A stretch of 64,000 bases of DNA from Ligula intestinalis (GCA_036362985.1 JAYGXS010000002.1:87172297-87236296); one strand, 5' to 3'. Positions 32,301 to 42,589 are shown, counted from the first letter of the stretch. Notes: generated by a model not told the origin, from the sequence alone. A program made the numbers and translations.

Positions 32301-35300
32301 TCGATTTTGCCAGCCATATCAATTATCACTTGACCCGAGTTATCCCGAACGGTAGTGCAAGATGATTTATATTTGCCAACTCCTTTACGCAAAAGGTAAT
32401 AGAGCTGGTAGAAGTTACCAGAGTTTGAAGCTGATTCCATGGAGCCAGCTAACTCGGTCCAATGGTTCTGACGGTCGCATCTCGCTGATCGCGTAGTTTG
32501 ACATCTCAACGAGCGGTAGTTCTCTGAGTTCGACAACCGAGCGATGCTAGCTTGTTCCGAGAGATGGAGGGTGGTTGTGGAGATCCAATCCTTCCCCTGT
32601 ACTACCTGTTGTTGCAACCTCGAATTCATCGCACATTGTAGCGCGTCTCTCAAGTGTGGCCATTGAGTATCGGGCGAAGTTTTATTATCGATGTTATCTG
32701 GAGGTTCGATGCGAACAGTGGATTAATCTCGGATCCATGCAGTGAGACTTTCGTTGAACGCTACACGGGTTCCTGTGTTTGATAGTGCCATAACGTTGAC
32801 ACGTTTTGGGGGCAGTTTCTTACTTCGATTCAACAAACGGAGCTTAAAGCGGGCACGGACAAGTAAATTATCTGACCCAAACTCCGCACCTCGAAACGAT
32901 CAGCTTTTGGATACTGAGGTGGTCCACCTTGAGCGTACTAAGATGTCGTCTATCTGGTTTGCCATTCGACCATCTTCTGAATACTATGTCAGCAACTGTC
33001 GATCGGGGTGTTGAAAACGAGTGTTTGTAACGACGAGCTGATTATAATCAGCAAATGTTACCAGTCGTTCTCCGTTGTCGCAACGTTGGCCCAGTCCGTA
33101 TTTTCCGATGATGTGTCTCGTGGTCTCATCGCACGGGCCAGTTCTGGCATTCCAGTCTTTCGCGACGAAGAGCAAGTCTCGAGGGGGTATTCTGGCCACT
33201 GTAGCTTGAAGGCGTTCATAGAACTCCGTCTTAACTGCTTCATCCGCTTGCGATGTTGGGGCATAAACGGCAACCACAGACATATTTGCCATGGTGCCTT
33301 TGAAGCGAGCTGTGGCAGTCCGCTCTAAGAGAGGCTCAAACGCTGAGAGTGTTATGCATCTTCGTTGTCATGGTTATTGCCACCCCATACAGTCCTGTGT
33401 TGGTTTGTAGTCCGCTGTGGAGGAGCACGTACTCAGCATCCTCTTCTGGGACCTTGATTTCTCTCGTTCCAGAGTTTGGGAGACGAACTTCTGACAGACA
33501 GGCAACGTCTACTTTTTAGTCCCATAATGCGCGTGCTAGAAGTGCTTGACGGCCGGGATCAAGCAATGGGGGCGAATTTAGGGTACTGGCTTGCATATTT
33601 GACATTCCGGGCACCAGACGACCACAGAGCGCGTCGCTTCCCGGGGACGCCGTAGTGTTGTTCAAGTTGAGAGCTCTGGCTTGCATATTTGGCACTCCGC
33701 GCACCAGATGACAACGGAGCGTGTCGCTTCCCGGCGACGCCGTAGCAGTTTTGAGAACAGCGGTACCTCGTCTCGTGTATGCTGGCGCCAGCGTGTTGAG
33801 GACGTAGGGTCCGTAGAGCAGGTAAGAGGGGAAAGGGATGTTCTGACGATCGACATGCGTGGTTTCAGATGGCGTAGATTCAAGCAGCATGGAGAGTTAC
33901 TCGTGGATTCGGCCAAGGTAGACAAAATGCTGCTACCAACGTTTTTTTATAGTAAAGAGTGGACTTTGCTGAACAGATTGCCACTGCTTCGGCTGTGGCG
34001 AGCACCCGTCTGCGTAGGCCTTTAGAGTAGTGCGCCAATGCCTGGTTAATGACTTGAAGGGCCTATCTCGCGTCAACTTTGTGACGCGTAGCGATCAACT
34101 GTGGGAGGATTGATTAATTTTTGTGTTTGCCGAGTCAGGCTGGTATATGTTCGCGTACCACCTTCTACAGACGTCGCATTGTTCGGCTCCTCGCACACTT
34201 GATTGATACAAACCACCGAGTTGACGCGAGAGAGGCCCTTCAAGTCATATACCAGGTGCCGACACATTACTCTAAAGGCCTGCGCAAACGGGTGCTGGCC
34301 ACAGCCAAAGTAGTGGCAATCCATTTAACAACAAAAGCAACAATAGCGGAACAGTCCACATAGTTTCAACACTTGCATATGTTCCAAAACATTATTTTTT
34401 GCAAAATGTGTGACTGTTAGTACCAATACGCGTTATCTTGGAAACGTGAGCTTTTCAATCACAAATTCTACTCCATGAATCGGGATAGATCTTTGATAAT
34501 TAATGGTTTGCATACTTTCAAGCGAAAACGAGTACATTCTTGTTTCTTAAACAGCAATTAAATCGATCACATGGGATAAATTGTTTGCTAGAATCTACGA
34601 TTCCAGAATTTTGCATGCATACGAGCGTCGATGCACATCCTAAATAATGCTATACTTGGGAGATATTAGGGAAGAAAAAAAAACTTAAAATGACCACTCC
34701 TCGAACACGTGAAGATAACTAAACATTAGTTATTGTCCGTTGAACGTTCCCCTCAGTGAAGAGTCGGTCGGGAGTATGCAACACAGCCCGCAATCAAGTA
34801 TAGATAAAAAGTTCGCGACTGTGCTGACCTGGTCGAACGTAATGTTTGTGTCTAAGCATTAAATATTGCCAAATTTGCACGAACGTATACTACGCGGCTC
34901 GTCTTCTGAAGATATTTGTGCGCAAAGCGAAGATATTCTTAAAAGCGGGACAAAAGACTGCAAGACACTTGTTCATGGCACCCTTCCAGTTGTAACAGTT
35001 TACTTCATACAAAATGCGTTCCAGTTATTATTCTATGTTTCCTTAATAAACTCGGACGAAATGATAAAGCACCATTTGACGGTAGAAATTGCGCCAAAAA
35101 CTATATTTAGTACGATTGCGAGCCAATGATTAACAGTTGTGCAGTGCAGCGGCAGAAAATCAGCATACAACATGTCCAGGTTTTACTTGGTGCATACACT
35201 CGTATTATGGTGGCTCTTACTAGGAGTAAAAAGCTCATGAGACTTCACTAGTAAGGAGTATGTAGCTACTCCGCGGAAATAAGTAGAATTAAACCCGATC

Positions 35301-38300
35301 GATTATATTAAAAACCTGGATTGATCGTGTTATAACCCAATAATGTAGACAAATGCCGGAGGATAACCACTTCGCAGTCCTGTTATTCAGCAATTAAATA
35401 AACCATAAAGTTCACTGATGTCAAAGAATTACAAGTCATATGCTAAATACCATGAAGAAACTTACGAGTGAGGGAAATTAGCCCCATCTAGCCAACAGGA
35501 GAAGACAGCCGCAGCACCGGAGAGAAGATCACCTTGTCCTCCACAACGTCGGGGAGAACCTTCGGCATCGCAAACTACGACTGAAATAGTCAAAAGTTTA
35601 AAGTTAGTAAAGATAACTGGAAAAACAAAGAGAATATTTTCGCAGTGAGTCAAAAACGCGTGCAATGGAGGGCTGGGCGACGCTTTAAACCTCTACGTGT
35701 CCCCTTTATACATTTCATTCCCCTAAGGTAGCTTTTTAGAAAAAAGGCACCCTAAAGAGCTTGTACGTCGATGCATGAGACAGAAAGATTAGAAAGGAAC
35801 CTATATCATTAGCCGGCGTGCGGCTGCTGACGGGACTCGGTTGTGAGCCCAAAAGCAATCGGGACAAGCGAGTCCTGCAACCGATCCGCGAGCTCACCAA
35901 TTTGTCTTCCGAAATGGATAAACGGAATGTTTTATTCGGAGAAAATTCAATGAAATTAATTTTTATATTCCTTGAGTCGACGGCTAAATGATGTTGTCGA
36001 GCCCATATGAACATGAGTAGAAAAGTGGCAATCAACCACTAGTATCTTACTTACTACTTGTACTTGTAACGGCATTCACCTCGGGCGGGTTGAGCCGGCA
36101 TCAGTTTTGACGTTGACTGCATCATGAATCACAGCTGTCCAGGCGCGTCGATCTTGCGCCTGTTCACACGAGAGCACCATCCATTCACGGTTCCACTGGC
36201 GTAGGCCGTAGGCGCATGGGCCGGAAACTGACGACAGATCCTGCTTGACCGTTGCTGTCCAAGTTTTCAGCTGCCCGCCGCAACGTTTGTGCCAGGTGGG
36301 GGGGAGGCGTCGCCACAAGCAGGTCACGAATCAGCTCACCATCATCACGCCGGGACGCATGCCCGAACCACCGAAGTCGTCTCTGAAGCAGGAGTGGAGG
36401 GAGAGCGTCCAGGTGACAGCGTCGGCGGAGATCGGAGCAGCGAATTCGGTCGACGCGTCGGTGACGAAGGATGCGGCGTAGGCAGTCATTGTCAAACACC
36501 TCAAGGCGCCTCATGTCCTCAACACGCATAGGCCATGTCTCTCCGCCATAGAGCAGGATAGATCGAACCACTACTTGGTAAACACGGGACTTTGTGCGTA
36601 GTGATATTTCCCTTCTATTCCATAGAGGAGCGCACAGTCGGTAGAAGGCAGATCGGGCACGGTTGACGCGTGATACAACCTCGTCGACACCTTGACCTGT
36701 TTCCGTGACCAAAGAGCCTAAGTATCTAAACGAGTCGACCTTTTCGAGAGGAGCGCCGTCGAGAACAATAGGAGTGACAGATATAGGGGGCACACAGGAG
36801 AGCATGACTTGGGTCTTAGTCGCGTTTAGGCGTAATCCGATGGATCGGGCACGCTCATTGACCTTGTCCAACGCCTGCTGAACTGCATTACAGTTGTCGC
36901 CAAAGAGGACGACGTCATCAGCATACGCCAAGTCAGTCACCCATTTCGAGCGATCAAACTGCACTCCCGGGAAGTCATCTAGTGCTTTGGTCATGATCCA
37001 GTCCACCGCATAGTTGAACAGGGTTGGTGAAGGGGCACAACCTTGGCGGAGGCCCGTCCTGACGCTAAAGGCTTCCGTGTCACCGTTCTGCGTCCTCACC
37101 CGTGTGGAAGTGCCACGATAGTATGCCTGCATGAGATTGAGAAGCTTAGGTGGTAGGCCGTCCGTCCTCATTATGTTCCACAGCGAACTGCGATCAACAG
37201 AGTCAAATGCGGCAGCAAAGTCGATGAAGCATAGAACAGTGGGTTGTTGGTGACCCCATCTCAGTTCCAGTACACGGCGGCGATTGAAGATCTGGTCGGT
37301 GCAGCTACGACCTGGTCGAAATCCACTCTGGTTTGGGCGGGTGCGCTGGTCTCTCGCAGTTTGGAAACGTTTGAGAAGAAGAGACGTGAATGTTTTCGCC
37401 GCTACATCGATAAGGCTAATGCCTCTGTAATTTCTGCACGCTCGTCTGTCGCCTTTTTTAAACAAGGGGAGGATCACTGCTTTTCTCCAGTCAGAGGGCA
37501 CAACTTCGCTGTCCCATATCTTGGCAAATATTTGTTGTAGCCAGGGCCCAATAACCTCGGGTGCACATTTAAAGAGCTCCGGCGGGAGGTCATCCTCGCC
37601 AGGTGCCTTGTTGTTGCGTAGCCTCAAGAGAATGGAGACAACTTCCTCTACACTGGGTGGCTCTGTGTTGCACTCATACAGATGGTGGGGATCGTCCGCA
37701 TTGGGCGACAGGTCAGACATCACAGGGGGATCATGGTTAAGGTGGTCACAGAAATGCTCGCGCCATCTCTCTAACCGGTCATCGATCTTAGTGATTACAG
37801 CACCGTTGCGATCCAGTAAAGTCTCGGTGGTGTTCCCCGAACCTCTGCTGGCCTGCTTTAAGAGTCGGTAGAGCTTGTGGGTGTCACCTCTGGTAGCTGC
37901 TCGCTCCGTTTCCGTGGCAAAGTCGCTCCAGTAGGCGTTCCTATCGGCTCGGATGGCCCTTGTCGTTTGGCGCCGCAGCTCTCTGTAAGTGGGGGAGCCA
38001 GTGAGTCTGGCTCGGCCGGCCTCCTCAGCTAACTCAAGCGTGGGTCTAGTGATCCAGTCGCGATGTCGCCGTCGGGTTTTGCCCAGATGGGTGTATGCCA
38101 GCTCTGACATCGCGGCCTTCAGGGACTGCCACGCGGGCTCTGGGTCCGCTCGGGCGTCAGGGTACAGGCCGTCGAAACGGTTCTGAAGTGCTAAGTGGAA
38201 GGCGTCGCCAGCAGAGGACTTCAGCTTTGCGACATCGATCCGCTGTGGTCGGGAGGGTCTGTGAATAGCTCTCAAACGCAAGCGAAGGGTTGCCCGCTGT

Positions 38301-40250
38301 AGGACATGGTCCGATGCATGAGAGTTTCCTGTATCAGCACCGCGGTAGGCTCGACAATCCAAGACCGAGCTGGCCCACCGTGCTCGGACAAGGATGTGAT
38401 CTATTTGGGCCTGGGTATGCCCGTCATTTGAGTACCAAGTGACAAGGTGGTGGCGCGGATGATCAAAACGGGTGCTTGACACAACGAGGCGGTTAGACGA
38501 TGCGAAGTTGACAAGGCGCTCACCGTTGGCACACTGCGCTCCGACAGCAAATTTGCCTACCACATGACGGGTTCCAGCGTCACACACACCTGGTCGGGCG
38601 TTCCAGTCACCGGCAATGACGAGTAGATCGCTTCGTGCGATGCGGTCAACTGTTCGCTGGAGGTCACCGTAGAAGTCATCTTTTATGCTGCCATCAGCAG
38701 CCAGAGTAGGCGCATATACCGAGATGATGGAAACGTTGACTGGGGCACTTTTCAAACGGACTCAAGCGATCCGCGGTGAGACACCCTCCCACTCTAGCAG
38801 ACTCGAGTGAAATTCATCGGCCACAGCTATAGCGACACCATACAGTCCAGAGTTGTCGGACACACCACTGTGGTAGAGATGGTACGCAGAGTCAGTTCTT
38901 GGTACTTGCAGCAGTTTGTGGCCAGTGCCAGGTAGGCGGACCTCAGAGAGACACGCCACACCAGCACGGTATTCCGAAAGGGATTTGGCTGTTAACAGTT
39001 GGGCGCCGTCATCCCTCAGAGTTTGAACATTCCAGCTGCAATTCGCAATCCGGCATCAGCTCGCAGATTTAACACCCGTCCCGCGATGCCAAGAGGATGG
39101 GGCGCGTCGGTTCCCGCGGACGCCGTAGCAGAGATCGTATGTTGCGTATAGTTGTGATTCATGAAAGTGTAGAAAGTCAAGAAAGTCAATTCCGTGTTTC
39201 GTGGAGAAAAGGGGATTGGCGCTAGGTCCCCGGTCTTGCTCCCCACTAGTATCAATTTCCTCTGACTATAGGTAAGCTAGTCGGAATTCACGGTGTTGGT
39301 AAACGTGTGCAAGGTGAAACCATAAGCCAAGGACAACTTTAAAAACATTTCAAATGCACAAATTAGAGATCTTTTAGTCATGGATTATTGCATGAAAATG
39401 AACCAGATAGCCTGTTTATCAAAACATTGTGTGTTTATTTACATGCTGTTGCAAACAGATGGAAGAAAAATACTCACGGGCGTCGCCGTCAGAGATGATA
39501 TCGTTTTGGCCCTTACGAACAATGGTAACATTTCCCAACGCCTTTGCCAGACGAGCAGTTTCGTTTACATCATCACTTGGGTCGTCGTCTGAAGGAGTTT
39601 TGCCTGAAAACTGCGAACTTACTGAGTATTGTCTTATAGAGACGAGAAAATTCGTTAACGTTCGGTGTGATAATAGCCTTTCGGTAACCAGATATGACGT
39701 CTGTGTATTTTGCTACAATGTATATTCCGTCTGCATCTATGACCATCGGTTTATTCGCTGCTCTGCAGGCTTTCATCATCTAACAGGCTAATTATTTGAA
39801 GTTACAAACGTACCTCAACCGTATTCGGTATGTTTTCTGACATACCAAGGCCGGGCCCGATAACAAGGCCATGAAGCCTTTCTAACCATTTAGTTGGATT
39901 TTCCACAGCATTATCCCTAAAATAAGAAGACGATTTCAGCAACGTACAGAGTAGGATGCACAATTAACTCTGGACTGTAGCATTTGATCGATTGAGCTGC
40001 AGATGCTGCTGAAAACACATGCACAAGATCAGCTCCCTTAAGAGAGAATCATCATTTCATCAAATCTTACGCAGTAAAGCGCGGTGATGCCGGCAAAATA
40101 GGGTGCACCGGAGTACCTTTAAGTTTAGAAATGCCAAAAAGCTTACTCTTTGGACCCTCCAAGGACCCCAATGCGACCCATGTTTCCTTTATGCTTGCTA
40201 TTCTCTAGAGCTGGAATGCTACTAGCTACATGTTTAATAATCTCCTCCAT
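29221..40250 (-). CDS. NAXD: ATP-dependent (S)-NAD(P)H-hydrate dehydratase
   Basis: Metabolite-repair kinase-fold enzyme that dehydrates the damaged hydrates NADHX and NADPHX back to NADH/NADPH using ATP, working with the NAXE epimerase. Eight minus-strand exons join into 298 codons plus stop, all splice sites GT-AG and all phases compatible: 40,250-40,147; 40,116-40,071; 40,036-39,948; 39,916-39,814; 39,779-39,623; 39,603-39,478; 35,580-35,466; 29,377-29,221. Family hallmarks in order are GRIGVLGGSKEYSGAPYFAG (residues 25-44), GADLVHVF, a GPGLG loop (100-104), VIDADG (127-132), TPNVNEFSRLY (152-162), KALGNVTIVRKG, and the GGQGDLLSG active-site loop (222-230). The chosen ATG (40,250) gives MEEIIKHV, equivalent to the cytosolic start of animal orthologues; an upstream exon with a targeting peptide is possible because an acceptor-like CATTAG precedes TTCACC near 40,292. 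Five introns are 19-34 nt; two are kilobases long and hold RTE elements in sense orientation. Confidence 0.93.
30500..30524 (-). ncRNA. Hammerhead-like motif, copy 4 of 4 (inside NAXD intron 7)
   Basis: Minus strand CTGACGA (30,517-30,523), nine bases CGAATTTCT, GAAA (30,504-30,507), then ATACGTGTTTGCC. With one change (T to G) the spacer would form CGA-ATT-TCG, a 3-bp stem II, suggesting the ancestral form. Confidence 0.38.
30655..33525 (-). pseudogene. RTE ORF (endonuclease-RT), broken
   Basis: Frame blocks: endonuclease 33,525-32,984 in two frames; EN-RT linker and RT fingers 32,653-31,724 (IIDMAGKIDRWREHFSELLD, KAVGEDGIPAEAY, CSNYRGISLTDIAAKVFATI, RPNQGTFRPGRGFIDL, CFIDFKTVFNS); palm 31,764-31,432 (GVRQGCPLSPVLFNFLIDWI, LEYADDIVVLG with YADD at 31,477-31,488); C-terminal RRLQWFGHVLR near 30.9 kb and ICEELASDRRQWAAAIRDI near 30.7 kb. 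The order is complete, but at least three frameshifts and several stops prevent translation. The region is in sense orientation within the NAXD intron. Confidence 0.8.
33586..33745 (-). repeat. Tandemly duplicated 5' module of the RTE copy
   Basis: Two 70-bp copies (33,586-33,655 and 33,676-33,745) with a 90-bp period share CTGGCTTGCATATTT, GCACCAGA.GAC.AC.GAGCG and CGTCGCTTCCCGG.GACGCCGTAG. A single counterpart (CGCGTCGGTTCCCGCGGACG then CCGTAG) lies at about 39,095-39,130, at the same relative place in the other RTE element, so the module belongs to the 5' UTR/promoter. Confidence 0.7.
34085..34363 (+). pseudogene. Penelope-like GIY-YIG relic (type 2), inside NAXD intron 7
   Basis: The + strand reads TTFYRRRIVRLLAHLIDTNH, RVDAREALQVIYQVPTHYSK and RKRVLATAKVVAIHL, aligning with the C-terminal half at 16.5 kb. 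The GIY-YIG signature is missing or degraded upstream. It lies antisense to NAXD. Confidence 0.6.
35466..35580 (-). CDS. NAXD: NAXD exon 7
   Basis: 115 nt after acceptor CTATTTCAG. Encodes VVCDAEGSPRRCGGQGDLLS, including the catalytic GGQGDLLSG loop, and AAAVFSCWLDGANFPH. The donor is GTAAGT. The next intron is 6,088 nt. Confidence 0.93.
36047..39242 (-). mobile_element. Full-length RTE-clade retrotransposon with 11-bp target-site duplication
   Basis: A 3,196-bp insertion on the minus strand, flanked by CCACTAGTATC on both sides (36,036-36,046 and 39,243-39,253). The 5' end (near 39,242) begins GGGGAGCAAGACCGGGGACC; the 3' end is a short-repeat tail (complement of TTACTTACTACTTGTACTTG). It occupies NAXD intron 6 in sense orientation; without it and one copy of the duplication that intron would be about 690 nt. 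The intact duplications and nearly open ORF indicate a fairly recent insertion. Confidence 0.9.
36076..39055 (-). pseudogene. RTE endonuclease-reverse transcriptase ORF with two lesions
   Basis: From about 39,055 the frame encodes the endonuclease start (NVQTLRDDGAQLLTAKSLSE, VACLSEVRLPGTGHKLL). It is cut by one in-frame TGA (38,764-38,762) and then stays open for 856 codons to 36,185. Motifs: VYAPTLAADGS, VIAGDWNARPGVC, RLVNFASSNRLVVSSTRFDH; RT: RNNKAPGEDDLPPELFK, CRNYRGISLIDVAAKTFTSL, RPNQSGFRPGRSCTDQIF, LCFIDFAAAFDSVDRSSLW, LRQGCAPSPTLFNYAVDWI, AYADDVVLFGDN (YADD 36,914-36,925); then ETWPMRVEDMRRLEVFDNDC and RRLRWFGHASR. Near 36,300 the family's usual C-terminus (GGQLKTW...AQDRRAWTAVIHDAVN) continues in a different frame to 36,076, so a one-base slip in the 7-base C run (36,298-36,304) is likely. 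No ATG opens the frame. Confidence 0.88.
39478..39603 (-). CDS. NAXD: NAXD exon 6
   Basis: 126 nt encoding KTPSDDDPSDDVNETARLAK, ALGNVTIVRKGQNDIISDGD. The donor is GTGAGT at 39,477. The following intron is 3,897 nt and contains the RTE element at 36,047-39,242. Confidence 0.9.
39604..39622 (-). other. 19-nt intron of NAXD
   Basis: Minus-strand GTAAGTTCGCAGTTTTCAG: a consensus donor GTAAGT and a consensus acceptor TTTTCAG within 19 nt. Removing it restores the frame (19 is 1 modulo 3) and joins FSRLYKTILS to KTPSDDD, as the family alignment requires. Reading through instead gives a stop after 15 further codons. Confidence 0.8.
39623..39779 (-). CDS. NAXD: NAXD exon 5
   Basis: 157 nt encoding MMKACRAANKPMVIDADG, ISGYRKAIITPNVNEFSRLY and KTIL. 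It is followed by the 19-nt intron. Confidence 0.9.
39814..39916 (-). CDS. NAXD: NAXD exon 4
   Basis: 103 nt encoding DNAVENPTKWLERLHGLV and the GPGLG loop. It is followed by a 34-nt intron (39,780-39,813, GTACGT...GTTAG). Confidence 0.9.
39948..40036 (-). CDS. NAXD: NAXD exon 3
   Basis: 89 nt encoding GADLVHVFSAASAAQSIK and YSPELIVHPT. It is followed by a 31-nt intron (39,917-39,947, GTACGT...TTTTAG). Confidence 0.88.
40071..40116 (-). CDS. NAXD: NAXD exon 2
   Basis: 46-nt exon encoding the YSGAPYFAGITALYC block of the nucleotide-binding core. It is flanked by introns of 30 nt (40,117-40,146) and 34 nt (40,037-40,070). Confidence 0.88.
40147..40250 (-). CDS. NAXD: NAXD exon 1 (coding start)
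   Basis: 104 nt from ATG. Encodes MEEIIKHVASSIPALENSKH and GNMGRIGVLGGSK. The donor is GTAAGC and the exon ends in phase 2. The open frame continues upstream to a TAG near 40,293, so the 5' limit of the exon is uncertain. Confidence 0.85.
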
Positions 40251-40299
40251 TTCGTCCACGAGAACTAAGCAGCGTCCCAAAAAGGCGGTGAACTAATGA

Positions 40300-42588
40300 C
40301 CCTACTTTGTAGCGGACCAGGGATGTCGAGGTTGGCAAACACCTAAAGGATAAGAGACGTGAAGATGGTTCTGAAGCGGAAACTCTGAATTGGATTGATA
40401 AACATCACCCAAGCACACAAATATCAAGGCCGGAGAAGAAGGAAACGCGAATATATTGAGAGAAATCTACTAGTAACAAAGAATACGTACAGAGTAAGAA
40501 AATAATATGGGGATAGGGAATGGCGTTACAAGATACAAGTCCCATCTGGAGTGGTGTGTTCTCTTATGTCTGATCAGTTACCGGTGGGGAATACAGTGCT
40601 GTATGCAACTGCAGGGGCGAGACGGGAGTGCTGACATTGTGTGGGACTGCGATACGACTGACGACGACGGCGGCGGGAAGGGGGTCAGCGGCTGTGAGGG
40701 GAAAGGGCACTGGTTTCTTCACTGATACTCGATCACCGCATCTCCATCCTGGGTCCACGCCAAAAGTGCCGACCTTGGTGTACTAAAACAATCATTCAGT
40801 CTCTTGGGTTGTTATAACTTTGCGTAAACTTTTGTTGGTTTTTGTGTTTACTTACTGCCATGCGATTGGAGCATAGAGAATCTCTGTTTCCGGCTTATGA
40901 TTGGTGGATTAGGTCTGCAGTTTTCCTTTAGCGCGTTATTCAAGCACTTTTACGTGTGTCCGGATGGCGTCCGCTCCTGCAGTTAAGCTGAAATTCAGGG
41001 AGGTTCTCTGCGGTCCATACTTCGAGTCCTCCCAAAAAACCCTATACGTTCCAACCGGTGTGACCGCCAAAAATAATAAGAGTTAAAAAAGTTATCCAAA
41101 TTTCCACACCGAGGTAAGAGGAAAAATAACTGTCGCTTACAACTGTGGGGTGAGAAACTTCAAAAAGGTATTGTACCACTCGTTTTTTGAATATTACAGG
41201 CACTCAGTAAAGCCCAAATACATCGAATTTAGAAGTCGACATCAATTTTCGACAAATAGGTGATTTATATTTCTTCCAGATTCAGGCCTTTAAGTCGCTT
41301 TCAAAACCTGTCGAAACTAAGAAATAACGTCGTCTGTTTAATTTTATAATCCAAAGAAAGCTCTAACAGGACCTAGCTGACTTCTGCAAACTTTCGGATT
41401 TTGTCCTTCTCCGTTTTTATTGCTTACTAACCCAGGAACACTATTCCACTACCGAAAAATACAACTAGAAAACCTACAAATTTTGAGTCATGTTTGTAAT
41501 CATAGATATCCGCTGCATTATCCTCCCAAAGTTATTGTCTTCATTTGCGTTTTATAAAGTTTCTCAACTATCCTTCCAGTACTACCGGTTTCAGCACAGG
41601 ATTTTACCTAATTGTATTCGCATATAGTAACTAGAAGCATACAAAATTCACTTATTTGCCATCTAATTCTGCAAGAGGGATGATTTTTCGCCGGCGGCTG
41701 GAATCGAATCCTGTTAAGAAAATTCAGTTGTTATCTATGGAAGAGCAGTCGTGATTGATTTTTCATCCGTTTAGAGTCTCGTGTGAAAAGATAGCGACAG
41801 GATCTTTTGACGCTAAAATCAATAGATGAAGTGGGTTCCAGGATTCAAAATTGTAAACTGAGCCACGTTTACTGGCGCAGGCACCTAAAAATGTCGGCGC
41901 GTGGGTTGTGGCGAACTTAATAAATGGGTCACTGTGCTGGGGGACAACTCAAGCCGGCTTATTGATATAATTGCCGTCCTTCTTGAAAATAAAAAATCGA
42001 ACCCTGTGTAAAAGAAGAAATAATCTATCCGGCAACTTGCAGATTTTTCGTTAAGAGCAATACGGAGGTCAGAAAACCAAAGTGAACCAAGAAAGGGAAA
42101 GGAATTATTTCACCAGGAGGAGCTCCAAGGAGTTGTGTCTCACATGACGGAAGAAGAATTGTTGCCAAGGGGGCTGCTTTCACTTTATTACCATTACTAG
42201 TCGCGAACCGGATATCTAGCAACCTAAATCACTTTGATATTAACCTAACCGAATCACAAAATGAAAATCCAGCTTGCGTTAATTCGGCAAAAATTATATG
42301 CATACAAAGATTCCGCACCACCAGAAGCCACTACGTCAGAACTCACGACGTCAGAAGCTACGCAGCCCGAAGCTACACTACCCACAGCAGCAGAGAACAT
42401 GCAGTGTGACCATGCTGCTCACAGTCACAGAGAGCCCGCTGCGCGTATGACGTAGATCATGGAAACGTCCCCCCCCCCCCCGTTCCACACGCGTGACAAC
42501 CCAACGTCCTCGACATGCTGAGTCCGGCTCGCAGGAGACGAGGGAACCACGAGATTACTAATTATCCCCCTCCCCCACCTCAAGAACT
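40300..42588. other. No recognised gene; NAXD 5' flank
   Basis: This is the presumed promoter side of NAXD. Frames here lack recognisable domains. A short repeated EAT/SEAT coding pattern (42.31-42.41 kb, GTCAGAA.. repeats) and a run of 13 C (42,469-42,481) are the only structure noticed. Additional 5' NAXD exons could be hidden here. Confidence 0.4.
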
Positions 42589-42589
42589 T

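Larger units (their letters stand above)
30618..33900 (-). mobile_element. RTE-clade retrotransposon, degenerate copy in NAXD intron 7
   Basis: Minus-strand element with a 5' GC-rich module, an endonuclease, an RT, a C-terminal domain and a 3' tail of short repeats (complement of ACTTACTTAC..ACTACTT, 30,618-30,640). The same tail type ends the RTE copy at 36.05 kb. Endonuclease: VACLSEVRLP, then after a frame change VVAVYAPTSQADEA, VAKDWNARTG (usual GDWNAR altered to KDWNAR) and RLVTFADYNQLVVTNTRF. The 5' end is approximate; no target-site duplication was identified. It is a distinct subfamily from the 36-39-kb copy. Confidence 0.8.

Noticed and set aside
36245..38186. Plus-strand open frames opposite the RTE ORF
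   Set aside because: They are antisense shadows of the long minus-strand RT frame and contain no domain.
39604..39643. A 40-nt intron in NAXD starting at GTCTCT instead of the 19-nt intron
   Set aside because: It also restores the frame but uses a non-consensus donor and would delete the conserved LYKTIL block.
40507..40725. Plus-strand ORF upstream of NAXD
   Set aside because: Low-complexity glycine/aspartate content, no motif and an overlapping opposite-strand frame.
42261..42455. Thr/Glu/Ala-repeat ORF as a secreted mucin-like gene
   Set aside because: Short and without a signal peptide or splice support; the repeat pattern may be chance amplification.
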